Positions 16,073-24,503 of a stretch of 64,000 bases of DNA are shown piece by piece. Source of the stretch: Lachnospiraceae bacterium (GTDB lineage Bacteria; Bacillota; Clostridia; Lachnospirales; Lachnospiraceae); contig JAQXJP010000017.1 in NCBI GenBank assembly GCA_029008875.1, positions 47,800 through 111,799 of the forward strand, read 5' to 3'. The notes below the pieces were generated by a model. It worked only from the letters and a program-made list of their open reading frames with translations, did not search any database and was not told where the DNA came from. Position 1 is the stretch's first letter, and each line of letters begins with the position of its first letter. A program made the translations under genes and the position numbers.

Positions 16073-16975
16073 ATGAAAAAGAGATTATGGAAACTTACTG
16101 GTTTAACAATGGCAGCAGCACTTGCTGTAGGAGCATTCGCAGGATGCGGTGCAAGCACCGAGAGCACAGATGCACAGGGTGACGCACAGACAGAGACTGG
16201 TGCAGAACAGACAGCAGATGTTGAAGAGACAACAGACTTGTCCGGAAGTATTGCATTGGCAGGATCTACTTCCATGGAAAAGGTATGTGAGGCCCTGATG
16301 GAAGGCTTCATGGAGAAATATCCTGATGTGACCGTTACCACAGAGTATACCGGATCCGGAGCAGGACTCGAATCATTGGCATCAGGAAGCGTGGATATCG
16401 GAAATGCATCCAGACATGTGAAGGATGAGGAGAAGAGCGAAGGCGAAGTTGAGAATGTTATCGCATTGGACGGAATTGCAGTTATTACCGACACAAGCAA
16501 CACAGTGATTGATTTGACCCAGGAGGACTTGAAGAAAGTATACACCGGAGAGGTGAAGAACTGGAGTGAGCTCGGCGGCGAGGACGAGGCGATTGTTGTA
16601 ATCGGAAGAGAGAGCGGATCCGGAACAAGAGATGCTTTTGAGGAACTTCTTGATGTCAAGGATGCTTGTGTATACGCTCAGGAGCTTGATTCAACCGGAG
16701 CAGTACTTGCAAAGGTTTCCTCCACTCCGGGAGCAATCGGATATGTATCCTTGGATGTTGTGGACAGCAGTGTCATCGCAGTGAAGTTGGATGGCGTAGA
16801 TGCAACAGAAGCCAACATTTTGTCCGGTGATTACGCATTGCAGAGACCGTTTGTAATGGCAACAAAGGGTGAGATTTCCGAGCAGAACGAATTGGTACAG
16901 GCTTGGTTTGATTACATCGCATCCGATGAAGGAAAAGAAATTATCAGCAATGCAGGATTGATTATTCCGGAATAA
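16073..16975 (+). CDS. pstS: Phosphate ABC transporter substrate-binding lipoprotein PstS
   Basis: 300 residues. The signal peptide ends in a lipobox (GAFAGCG), so the protein is lipid-anchored outside the membrane. The PstS fold is marked by IALAGSTSMEKVCEALMEGF, YTGSGAGLESLASGSVDIGNASR and GRESGSGTRDAFEELL, which hold the phosphate-binding Ser/Thr/Arg residues. It delivers phosphate to PstCA. ATG 16073 has AAAGGA upstream; the ATG at 16046 would start inside the T run of the hairpin and adds no signal sequence. First gene of pstSCAB-phoU. Confidence 0.93.
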   Translation: MKKRLWKLTGLTMAAALAVGAFAGCGASTESTDAQGDAQTETGAEQTADVEETTDLSGSIALAGSTSMEKVCEALMEGFMEKYPDVTVTTEYTGSGAGLESLASGSVDIGNASRHVKDEEKSEGEVENVIALDGIAVITDTSNTVIDLTQEDLKKVYTGEVKNWSELGGEDEAIVVIGRESGSGTRDAFEELLDVKDACVYAQELDSTGAVLAKVSSTPGAIGYVSLDVVDSSVIAVKLDGVDATEANILSGDYALQRPFVMATKGEISEQNELVQAWFDYIASDEGKEIISNAGLIIPE

Positions 16976-16985
16976 AGGTGACAGT

Positions 16986-17897
16986 ATGCAGAAAAAAACA
17001 GAAAAGGTGGCAGGTTACATTTTCTTAGCCTTTGGCTGCATCGCTGTTGTTTCTGTGATTGCAATAACAGTTTATATGATCCTGAAAGGTACACCCGCTT
17101 TGGTAAAAGTGGGTGTACCTAAACTGTTATTCGGAACCGTGTGGAAACCAACGGCGGCGGAACCATCCTATGGCATTTTTTATATTATTCTCTCTTCGAT
17201 TGTCGGTACATTCGGTGCAATCATTCTGGGCGTACCCATCGGGATTTTATCCGCGGTGTTTTTGACGGACTACACCAGCGGAAGCAAAACAGGGCGACAG
17301 ATCGCCAAGGGTTTATCCGCAGCGGTGGAACTTTTGGCTGCGATTCCATCCGTAATCTATGGATTGATTGGAATGATGATTCTGAATCCCCTGATGTACC
17401 GGTTGGAAAAATACTTTTTTGCCGGGAACGACAACCATCAGTTCACGGGAGGATCAAATCTTTTGTCAGCCATCATTGTGCTTGCAATTATGATTTTACC
17501 CACGGTGATCAACATCAGTGCCTCTTCCATTCGGGCGGTTCCTTCAAGTCTCAGATCCGCTTCTCTTGCGCTTGGAGCAAGCAAGATGCAGACGATATTC
17601 AAGGTGGTATTGCCCGCTGCAAAATCCGGCATTATGACAGGCGTTGTCCTGGGAATCGGAAGAGCGTTGGGAGAAGCCATGGCAATAAATATGGTGGCTG
17701 GAGGAGCGGTGAATATTCCGCTACCATTTAATTCCGTGCGATTCCTCACCACACAGCTGGTCAGTGAGATGAGTTATGCATCCGGACTGCACAGACAGGT
17801 GCTCTTTACAGTCGGTCTAGTCCTCTATGTGTTTATTGTGATCATCAATCTTTTCCTGACAAAATTAAAGAAGAAGGGGGAGATTGCAAATGAATAA
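16986..17897 (+). CDS. pstC: Phosphate ABC transporter permease PstC
   Basis: 303 residues with six membrane helices and the permease loop for ATPase contact (RSASLALGASKMQTIFKVVLPAAKSGIMTGVVLGIGRALGEAMAI). It forms the phosphate channel with PstA. It starts 10 bases after pstS and overlaps pstA by 8 bases. Confidence 0.93.
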   Translation: MQKKTEKVAGYIFLAFGCIAVVSVIAITVYMILKGTPALVKVGVPKLLFGTVWKPTAAEPSYGIFYIILSSIVGTFGAIILGVPIGILSAVFLTDYTSGSKTGRQIAKGLSAAVELLAAIPSVIYGLIGMMILNPLMYRLEKYFFAGNDNHQFTGGSNLLSAIIVLAIMILPTVINISASSIRAVPSSLRSASLALGASKMQTIFKVVLPAAKSGIMTGVVLGIGRALGEAMAINMVAGGAVNIPLPFNSVRFLTTQLVSEMSYASGLHRQVLFTVGLVLYVFIVIINLFLTKLKKKGEIANE

Positions 17898-18753
17898 GAA
17901 AAAACTTCGCCGAGGAGATGTGTGCTTGAATGCGCTGATTATGTGCAGCGCCGCGGTATCTGTTCTGCTTCTGCTTACGATTATCGTTTTTGTTGTGGCA
18001 AAAGGCATCGGAAGCGTGAATTGGGGATTCTTAACCACCGTGACTTCCGTGCGAAAAGGTACCATCGGAATCGCAGGCAATATTGTTAATACGCTGTTGA
18101 TTATTGTGCTTACCATGGTGATTGTTATCCCCGTGGGTGTAGGGGCGGCCATCTATTTGAACGAGTATGCAAAGCCGGGAAAAATGGTAACATTAATCGA
18201 ATTTGCCACAGAGGTATTGTCCGGAATTCCGTCCATTATCTTCGGCCTTTTCGGAATGATGTTTTTCGGGGAGACGCTGGGAATGGGATATAGTATTTTG
18301 ACCGGATCTCTGACCCTGATTTTGATGGTTTTGCCACTCATTATCCGGAATACCCAGGAGGCGCTGAAGACAGTGCCGGACGGTTACCGGCACGGAGCCA
18401 TCGGCCTGGGGGCGGGAAAATGGCATATGATTCGAACCATCCTGATTCCCTCTGCTATGCCCGGAATTATCACCGGTGCCATATTGGCAATCGGCCGAAT
18501 TGTGGGGGAATCCGCAGCTCTTATTTTTACCGCGGGATCCGCGAAATTGCTTCCCAAGAGCTTTTTGGGGATTTTTGACAAGATTTTTCAATCAGGTGGA
18601 ACCCTTACCATTCAGTTGTATCTTTCCGCCACCAGTGAGGGCGACTTCGATACAGCGTTTGGTATTGCGTTTGTTTTGTTGGTGATTGTCTTTGGAATCA
18701 ACATTCTCACAAAGTTATTGACCAACCACTTTGATGCAACAAAGCGAAAGTAG
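17890..18753 (+). CDS. pstA: Phosphate ABC transporter permease PstA
   Basis: 287 residues, six membrane helices, coupling loop [29 protein letters not shown] followed by [16 protein letters not shown], the PstA pattern. ATG 17890 lies within the end of pstC and has GGGGGAG upstream; the TTG at 17884 is unlikely. Confidence 0.93.
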   Translation: MNKKKLRRGDVCLNALIMCSAAVSVLLLLTIIVFVVAKGIGSVNWGFLTTVTSVRKGTIGIAGNIVNTLLIIVLTMVIVIPVGVGAAIYLNEYAKPGKMVTLIEFATEVLSGIPSIIFGLFGMMFFGETLGMGYSILTGSLTLILMVLPLIIRNTQEALKTVPDGYRHGAIGLGAGKWHMIRTILIPSAMPGIITGAILAIGRIVGESAALIFTAGSAKLLPKSFLGIFDKIFQSGGTLTIQLYLSATSEGDFDTAFGIAFVLLVIVFGINILTKLLTNHFDATKRK

Positions 18754-18760
18754 GTGTGTT

Positions 18761-19522
18761 ATGGAGAAAAAAATAAAAATATCCGTGGACGGGCTTAACC
18801 TGTACTACGGGGAAAATCATGCCCTGAAGGATGTCAGTATGGACATCTACGAGAACAAGGTGACCGCGTTTATCGGACCTTCCGGATGCGGAAAATCCAC
18901 CTTTTTAAAGACCTTGAACCGTATGAATGATCTGGTGGAAGGCGTGAAAATTACGGGAAAGGTGCAACTGGACGGAGAGGATATCTACGCTCCCCAGGTG
19001 GACACTACCATCTTGAGAGAGCAGGTGGGAATGGTATTTCAGCAACCCAATCCATTTCCCATGAGCATCTATGACAATATTGCGTACGGACCGCGGGTGC
19101 ATGGAATTCATGATAAGCACAAGCTGGATCAGATTGTGGAGGAGAGCTTGCGTGGTGCCGCAATTTTTGATGAGGTGAAGGATCGATTGAAAAAATCGGC
19201 ACTGGGATTGTCCGGAGGACAGCAGCAGAGAATCTGTATCGCCCGGGCATTGGCGGTAAAACCCTCCGTCCTTTTGATGGATGAGCCCACTTCCGCGCTG
19301 GATCCCATCTCCACCGCCAAAATTGAGGAACTGATGGAGGAACTGAAGAAAAAATATACCATCGTGGTCGTGACCCATAATATGCAGCAGGCGCTCAGAG
19401 TTTCGGATTACACGGCATTTTTCCTGGTTGGTGAGATGGTGGAATACAATGAGACCCAGACACTGTTTTCCTATCCGCAGGATAAACGGACAGAAGATTA
19501 CATTACAGGTAGATTTGGTTAA
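18761..19522 (+). CDS. pstB: Phosphate ABC transporter ATP-binding protein PstB
   Basis: 253 residues with Walker [11 protein letters not shown]-loop [20 protein letters not shown] (typical of PstB), signature [15 protein letters not shown] and Walker [14 protein letters not shown]. It powers PstCA. ATG 18761 gives the usual PstB length; the longer start at 18731 would read into pstA. Confidence 0.94.
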   Translation: MEKKIKISVDGLNLYYGENHALKDVSMDIYENKVTAFIGPSGCGKSTFLKTLNRMNDLVEGVKITGKVQLDGEDIYAPQVDTTILREQVGMVFQQPNPFPMSIYDNIAYGPRVHGIHDKHKLDQIVEESLRGAAIFDEVKDRLKKSALGLSGGQQQRICIARALAVKPSVLLMDEPTSALDPISTAKIEELMEELKKKYTIVVVTHNMQQALRVSDYTAFFLVGEMVEYNETQTLFSYPQDKRTEDYITGRFG

Positions 19523-19534
19523 GGAGTGCATAGT

Positions 19535-20191
19535 ATGAGAAGTAAATTCGATGAGCAGTTAAAGAATCTGAATGAAGAGATGATTCAGATGGGAATACTG
19601 ATAGAGGAGAATATTCAGAAGGCAATCGAGGCTCTGGTAAAGTCTGACGTGGAGCTGGCAAAGGTGATCATGGAGAAGGATGCCATCATTGACCGCAAGC
19701 AGAGGGAAATTGAGAATATCTGTTTTCAACTCCTGATTCAGCAGCAGCCCGTGGCGAAGGACTTGAGAGCCATCACCGCAGCCATGAAAATGGTTACCGA
19801 TATGGAGCGAATCGGAGATCACGCCGCAGATATCAGCGAGATTACCATCATGCTATCCGATTCCACCCGCAATGAAAATTATGACACCATCATCAAGATG
19901 GCTTCCGAGGCTTCTGTGATGCTGATTCAGAGCATAGATGCTTTCACCGAAAAGAACGAGAACAAGGCGAAGGCGGTCATCGATCACGACGATGTGGTGG
20001 ATGAATTGTTTGACCGGGTGAAAGCGGAGCTGATTGAACTGATCAAGAATGACCCTAAACGGGGAGAGCAGGAAGTAGATATGCTCATGATTGCAAAGTA
20101 TCTGGAGCGAATCGGGGATCATGCAACGAACATCGCCGAGTGGGTGATTTATTCGCTGGACAATAAGGTAAAGGAAAATCAGAATGTTTAA
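19535..20191 (+). CDS. phoU: Phosphate signalling protein PhoU
   Basis: 218 residues, two three-helix PhoU repeats, each with the metal-binding pattern (RIGDHAADISEI in the first, RIGDHATNIAEW in the second). It restrains Pst uptake and phosphate signalling when phosphate is plentiful. ATG 19535 has AAGGAG 8 bases upstream. It overlaps the next gene by 8 bases. No PhoR/PhoP kinase-regulator pair lies in the operon. Confidence 0.93.
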   Translation: MRSKFDEQLKNLNEEMIQMGILIEENIQKAIEALVKSDVELAKVIMEKDAIIDRKQREIENICFQLLIQQQPVAKDLRAITAAMKMVTDMERIGDHAADISEITIMLSDSTRNENYDTIIKMASEASVMLIQSIDAFTEKNENKAKAVIDHDDVVDELFDRVKAELIELIKNDPKRGEQEVDMLMIAKYLERIGDHATNIAEWVIYSLDNKVKENQNV

Positions 20192-20837
20192 GACGATAAA
20201 GCAGGATGAAGAAGTGCTGGAGCTGATAAAGCGGGGCGATATGAACCTGGATAAGCTGGGTTACACGGAGCATTCCGTCATGCATTGCTCCGTGGTGGCA
20301 AAGGAAGCAGAACGGATTTTAAAGATTCTGGGATACGATAAGAAGCAGGTGGAGCTGGCGAAAATTGCCGGCTTTATGCATGATATCGGGAATACCGTAA
20401 ACCGGGACAGACATGCGGAATACGGGGCAATCCTTGCCAATCAGATTCTGCAGAGGATGGATATGAGTGTCAGGGATCGGCTCACCATTGTATCTGCCAT
20501 CGGAAACCACGACGAATCCACCGGCGGGGCCAACGATGTGGTATCAGCAGCCCTCATTATTGCGGACAAAACCGATGTGCGAAGAAATCGAGTGAGAAGC
20601 AAGGCAAAGGCGAATTTTGACATTCACGACCGGGTGAACTATGCGGTTCGCAAGTCCCAGTTGAAGGTGGATAAGGAAAATATGGTAATCTCTCTGAATT
20701 TGGACCTGGATGAGGACATATGCACCATGTACGAGTACTTCGACATTTTCCTGGGGAGAATGATGATGTGCCGAAAAGCGGCGGAAATCCTGGGCTGCAA
20801 ATTCAAATTGCTGTCCAACGGCCACAAGATTTTGTAG
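20184..20837 (+). CDS. HD-domain phosphohydrolase
   Basis: 217 residues. Metal ligands of the HD superfamily are visible: HSVMHCSVVAKEAERIL, the HD pair in GFMHDIGN, then AIGNHDEST and IADKTDVRRNR. Likely a metal-dependent nucleotide or nucleic-acid phosphohydrolase. Overlap with phoU suggests a role in the phosphate response, but the substrate is unknown. The TAG stop is the first triplet of a palindromic repeat. Confidence 0.82.
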   Translation: MFKTIKQDEEVLELIKRGDMNLDKLGYTEHSVMHCSVVAKEAERILKILGYDKKQVELAKIAGFMHDIGNTVNRDRHAEYGAILANQILQRMDMSVRDRLTIVSAIGNHDESTGGANDVVSAALIIADKTDVRRNRVRSKAKANFDIHDRVNYAVRKSQLKVDKENMVISLNLDLDEDICTMYEYFDIFLGRMMMCRKAAEILGCKFKLLSNGHKIL

Positions 20838-20888
20838 GGACGTTCCTTTTGGCACGGCCAGCGCCCTTTGGCTCGGAGACCATCCCTA
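20835..20888 (+). repeat. REP-like palindromic repeat, copy 3
   Basis: Starts TAGGGACGTTCC and ends GACCATCCCTA; the core GGCACGGCCAGCGCCC and TTTGGCTCGG is shared with the copies at 14765 and 15891. As in copy 1, its first triplet is the stop codon of the upstream gene. Confidence 0.78.
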
Positions 20889-20943
20889 TTGCATTGCCAC
20901 GGGGAATGTGATAGAATTCAGAAAAAAGAAAGAGCATCTCAGG

Positions 20944-21142
20944 ATGTATGGTGAGGAAATGAGAAACAGATAATTTGATTTAGGTAAACGCAAATTTTTG
21001 AGAAGACCTATGGAAATAGGCTTGTTTGCGTACGCTTAAATTAGATTATCTGGCATGTGACAGAGGGACATTCCTCGAGACAGAAGAGGCGTCCCCGGTG
21101 TCGGAGTCTATTTTTGCGTGTGCAAAGATGGGCTCTTTTTTT
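20944..21142 (+). promoter_or_regulatory. Structured leader with attenuator upstream of the ABC-F gene
   Basis: A 9-codon open frame (ATG 20944 to TAA) is followed by a nested hairpin: ACGCAAA (20988-20994) with TTTGCGT (21025-21031), enclosing CCTAT/ATAGG (21007-21020). Then comes a 14-bp terminator stem (21104-21117 with 21122-21135, some G-U pairs) and seven T bases at 21136-21142, only 21 bases before the gene start. This is the layout of antibiotic-induced attenuators that control resistance ABC-F genes. Confidence 0.6.
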
Positions 21143-21163
21143 GTCTTCGGAACGGAGGTGCAT

Positions 21164-22699
21164 ATGGCACAAATTAATGTGACGGATTTGACATTTGGTT
21201 ATGAGGGAAGCTTCGATAACGTGTTTGAGCACGTATCATTTTCCATCGATACAAACTGGAAGCTTGGATTTATCGGAAGAAACGGAAAGGGGAAAACGAC
21301 TTTTTTGAATCTTCTGTTGGGCAAATATGAGTACAGAGGCTCTATATCCACGTCCACAGTCTTTGACTATTTCCCTTACCCGGTATCCGGGGAGGAACTG
21401 GTGGAGACGGCGGCGGATTTGATGGAGGACTGGAAGCCGGGGGTGGAAAACTGGCGGGTAATCTGTGAGTTGGCGCCCCTTGCGCTGGATGCGGAATTGC
21501 TATATCGTCCCTTCGGGACATTGAGTTTCGGGGAGCGTACCAAGGTGATGCTTGCGGTTCTGTTTTCCGGGGAAAATGATTTCCTGCTCATTGATGAACC
21601 TACCAATCACCTGGACATGGAATCCAGGGAAATCATCAAGACATATCTGGCATCCAAAAAAGGCTTTATTCTGGTCTCCCACGACAGAGATTTGCTGGAT
21701 GCGTGCATTGACCATGTGCTGGTGCTGAATCGGGAAACCATAGAGGTCCAGAGCGGGAATTTTTCCGGCTGGTGGGAGAATAAGGAGCGGGCTGACAGCT
21801 TTGCCAGGATGGAGAATGAAAAGCACCGCAAGGAAATCGGCAAACTGAAGGCTGCGGCGGAGCGTTCCGCCTCCTGGGCGGACAAAAACGAGGGAACCAA
21901 GATCGGCTATGATCCCTCCAAAGAGCCGGACCGCAACATCAGCACAAGGTCCTACATCGGTGCTAAAACGAAAAAGATGCAGGCGCGGGTGAAGGCGTAT
22001 GAGACGAGAATCGACAGGGAGATTGCGGAAAAGGAAGGGTTGCTTTGCGACCTGGAGGAGCCGGTGGATTTGAAGATTGCTCCCTTGAAGCATTACAAAA
22101 AACAACTGGTTCGGGTGGCTGATTGTTCTCTTTGCTACAGAGATGGGAAGAAGCCCTTGTTCTCGGGGCTTGATCTCACCATTGAGCAGGGGAATCGGGT
22201 GTTTTTGTCCGGAAAAAACGGATGCGGGAAAAGCAGTATCATTAAGGTGTTGCTTCAAAAAGCCGGATGGGAGGAAGCAGCAGCGGAGAATATTCCGGAG
22301 GTTGTGGAAGGAACCTTTGAAGTGGTCAGTAATCTGGTCATATCCTATGTGAGCCAGGACACCTCCCATTTGCGCGGCAAATTGAAGGACTATGCCGCGG
22401 CGAACCACTTGGATTACAGCCTTCTTCTGTCACTGTTGCGACAACTGGATTTTGAACGTACCCAGTTTGAAAAACCCATGGAGGATTTCTCCGAAGGGCA
22501 GAAAAAGAAGGTGCTGATTGCCGCCAGTTTGATGACACCGGCACACCTGTATATCTGGGATGAGCCCCTGAATTACATAGATGTATTCTCAAGAATGCAA
22601 ATCGAGAAATTGATTGAAAAGTATGAGCCCACAATGCTGTTGGTAGAACATGACGTGAGATTCCGCGAAAGACTGGCAACCACTGTATTTTTCGGGTGA
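21164..22699 (+). CDS. ABC-F ribosomal protection protein, Lsa-like
   Basis: 511 residues with two ATP-binding cassettes and no membrane segments. Cassette 1 has Walker A GRNGKGKTT, signature LSFGERTK and LLIDEPTNHLD; cassette 2 has GKNGCGKSS, signature FSEGQKKK and IWDEPLNYID. The linker between them (about 195-320) is long and charged, as in resistance-type ABC-F proteins. The N-terminus (FSIDTNWKLGFIGRNGKGKTTFLNLL) resembles Lsa(A), which dislodges lincosamides, pleuromutilins and streptogramin A from ribosomes. ATG 21164 has GGAGGTG upstream; the earlier frame at 21026 crosses the terminator. The drug range cannot be told from sequence. Confidence 0.85.
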   Translation: MAQINVTDLTFGYEGSFDNVFEHVSFSIDTNWKLGFIGRNGKGKTTFLNLLLGKYEYRGSISTSTVFDYFPYPVSGEELVETAADLMEDWKPGVENWRVICELAPLALDAELLYRPFGTLSFGERTKVMLAVLFSGENDFLLIDEPTNHLDMESREIIKTYLASKKGFILVSHDRDLLDACIDHVLVLNRETIEVQSGNFSGWWENKERADSFARMENEKHRKEIGKLKAAAERSASWADKNEGTKIGYDPSKEPDRNISTRSYIGAKTKKMQARVKAYETRIDREIAEKEGLLCDLEEPVDLKIAPLKHYKKQLVRVADCSLCYRDGKKPLFSGLDLTIEQGNRVFLSGKNGCGKSSIIKVLLQKAGWEEAAAENIPEVVEGTFEVVSNLVISYVSQDTSHLRGKLKDYAAANHLDYSLLLSLLRQLDFERTQFEKPMEDFSEGQKKKVLIAASLMTPAHLYIWDEPLNYIDVFSRMQIEKLIEKYEPTMLLVEHDVRFRERLATTVFFG

Positions 22700-22737
22700 A
22701 ATGTGATATGATTTCGGAAAACGAAAAGAGGACGACA

Positions 22738-23493
22738 ATGGAAATCAGAGAGATACTGCAACAGGTGAAGGATAAAGCAATGACGGTGGAGGAAGCGGAA
22801 GGGTACCTTAAGAGACGGCCCTACGACGAACTGGGATTTGCGAAGTTGGATGTCCACAGGAAGATCCGCCAGGGTTTTTCGGAGGTGGTGTACTGTGAAG
22901 GGAAAAAGGATGAGTACCTGAAGGATATTTTTGTTCGCCTGTACGAGTCAAACGGGGAAGTGATGGGAACCAGAGCCTCCGAGCATCAATATGAGGTGGT
23001 GCGCGCCCTCCTCCCGCAGGTGGAGTACGACCGGGAATCCAGAATCCTTAAAATCAGTGATTCCCACAGGAGAAAAATCGGAAATATCGTGGTGTGCTCC
23101 GCCGGGACAGCGGATATTCCGGTGGCTGAGGAGGCCGCGCAGACCGCAGAATTTTTCGGATCCTCCGTCACAAGAATCTACGACGTGGGAGTCAGTGGGA
23201 TTCATCGATTGCTGTCCCAACTGGAGGCGTTCCAATCCGCCAACTGTATCATTGCGGTTGCCGGGATGGAGGGAGCTCTCGCCAGTGTCATCGGCGGGCT
23301 GGTGAGCTGCCCTGTGATTGCGGTTCCCACCTCCGTGGGATACGGGGCCAACATGCATGGACTTTCCGCATTGCTCACCATGATCAATTCCTGTGCCAAC
23401 GGTGTCGCGGTGGTCAACATCGATAACGGGTATGGCGCAGGTTACATGGCAACACAGATCAACCGGCAGTCCTGCAGCAAAGAAAAGGGGTGA
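22738..23493 (+). CDS. larB: LarB, nickel-pincer cofactor biosynthesis
   Basis: 251 residues, with the PurE-like C-terminal domain seen in LarB (GNIVVCSAGTADIPVAEEA, DVGVSGIHRLL, VAGMEGALASVIGGLVSCPVIAVPTSVGYG). LarB carboxylates and hydrolyses nicotinic acid adenine dinucleotide in the first step of NPN cofactor synthesis. ATG 22738 has AGAGGA upstream; the ATG at 22696 overlaps the ABC-F stop and lacks a site. It is coupled to larC (stop overlaps GTG). larE and larA are not in the window. Confidence 0.9.
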   Translation: MEIREILQQVKDKAMTVEEAEGYLKRRPYDELGFAKLDVHRKIRQGFSEVVYCEGKKDEYLKDIFVRLYESNGEVMGTRASEHQYEVVRALLPQVEYDRESRILKISDSHRRKIGNIVVCSAGTADIPVAEEAAQTAEFFGSSVTRIYDVGVSGIHRLLSQLEAFQSANCIIAVAGMEGALASVIGGLVSCPVIAVPTSVGYGANMHGLSALLTMINSCANGVAVVNIDNGYGAGYMATQINRQSCSKEKG

Positions 23494-23498
23494 AATCA

Positions 23499-24353
23499 GT
23501 GGGCAACACATTATATTTGGAATGCTATTCTGGAATCAGCGGGGATATGGTTGTGGCCGCCCTGCTGGACTTGGGAGCAGATGAAAATCTACTGAAGCGG
23601 ACACTGGAAAAATTGCCGGTGGACGGATTTGAGATACAGATTTCCCGCGTGAAAAAGTCAGGGCTGGATGCCTGCGATTTTCATGTGGTGCTGGACGGGG
23701 CACGCGATAATCACGACCATGACATGAACTATCTGTATGGTCATGCGACACATGTTGACTATGACAGTTGCGACACTTCCGGAGCGCAAACGCTGCGCCG
23801 GGAGCATGATGGACATCATGAACCGCACGAACATCATGAGCACCGCGGCTTGCCGGAGATATTGGAGATTATCCGCGGCGCGGGCCTGTCAGAGCGGGCA
23901 GAACAATATGCAACAGATATCTTTGAAGTGCTTGCGGAGGCGGAGAGTGACGTCCACGGCGTAAGCAAGGAGCAGGTGCATTTCCACGAGGTGGGGGCTG
24001 TGGATTCCATCGTGGACATTGTGGCGGCGGCAGTGTGCCTGGACATGCTGGATGTCTCGGAAGTGATTGTCCCCTATTTGTGTGAGGGGAGAGGAACTGT
24101 CCGCTGTCAGCACGGCATCATTCCGGTGCCGGTTCCTGCGGTGACGAGAATTGTGCAGAAATATCATATCCCATTGCGGCTGACGCAGGTGGAGGGGGAG
24201 ATGGTGACGCCCACCGGAGCAGCATTTGTGGCGGCTGTGCGCACCTCGGACCAACTGCCGGAGCAGATAAATATTGTGCGTATCGGAGTGGGGGCAGGGA
24301 AACGGGTGTACCCCGAAAGCACGGGATTACTTCGTGCCATGTTGTTGGGATAG
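23499..24353 (+). CDS. larC: LarC-type nickel insertion protein, N-terminal part only
   Basis: 284 residues. The start LYLECYSGISGDMVVAALLDLGA and VHFHEVGAVDSIVDIVAAA, GRGTVRCQHGIIPVPVPAV, MVTPTGAAFVAA are LarC signatures. A histidine-rich insertion (about residues 70-115, with HDHD and HHEPHEHHEH) probably binds nickel. Full LarC is about 400 residues; in Lactobacillus plantarum it is made by a programmed frameshift joining LarC1 and LarC2. Here the protein ends after GVGAGKRVYPESTGLLRAMLLG and no LarC2-like frame follows before the terminator at 24398. GTG 23499 with AAAGGGG 8 bases upstream is preferred over the overlapping GTG 23490. Confidence 0.85.
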   Translation: MGNTLYLECYSGISGDMVVAALLDLGADENLLKRTLEKLPVDGFEIQISRVKKSGLDACDFHVVLDGARDNHDHDMNYLYGHATHVDYDSCDTSGAQTLRREHDGHHEPHEHHEHRGLPEILEIIRGAGLSERAEQYATDIFEVLAEAESDVHGVSKEQVHFHEVGAVDSIVDIVAAAVCLDMLDVSEVIVPYLCEGRGTVRCQHGIIPVPVPAVTRIVQKYHIPLRLTQVEGEMVTPTGAAFVAAVRTSDQLPEQINIVRIGVGAGKRVYPESTGLLRAMLLG

Positions 24354-24397
24354 GAAGCGGAAAAACAGGCGCGGAAGAGAAAAAAAGGCGAGATACT

Positions 24398-24438
24398 GCA
24401 GAATATTGTCGAAAAAAGACAATATTCTGCTTTTTTTC
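24398..24438 (+). terminator. Strong Rho-independent terminator after larC
   Basis: A perfect 13-bp stem (24398-24410 with 24418-24430), loop GAAAAAA, then seven T bases. It separates the lar genes from the signalling operon. Confidence 0.9.
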
Positions 24439-24467
24439 TTGTAAATTTGGGACAAATTTACTATAAT
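24439..24467 (+). promoter_or_regulatory. Promoter of the chemosensory operon
   Basis: TTGTAA (24439-24444) and TATAAT (24462-24467), 17-bp spacing, directly after the terminator T run. It places the transcript start near 24474, ahead of ATG 24504. Confidence 0.72.
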
Positions 24468-24503
24468 GGGATATGTATAATTGGGGATTATGGGGTGGAG
24501 TTT

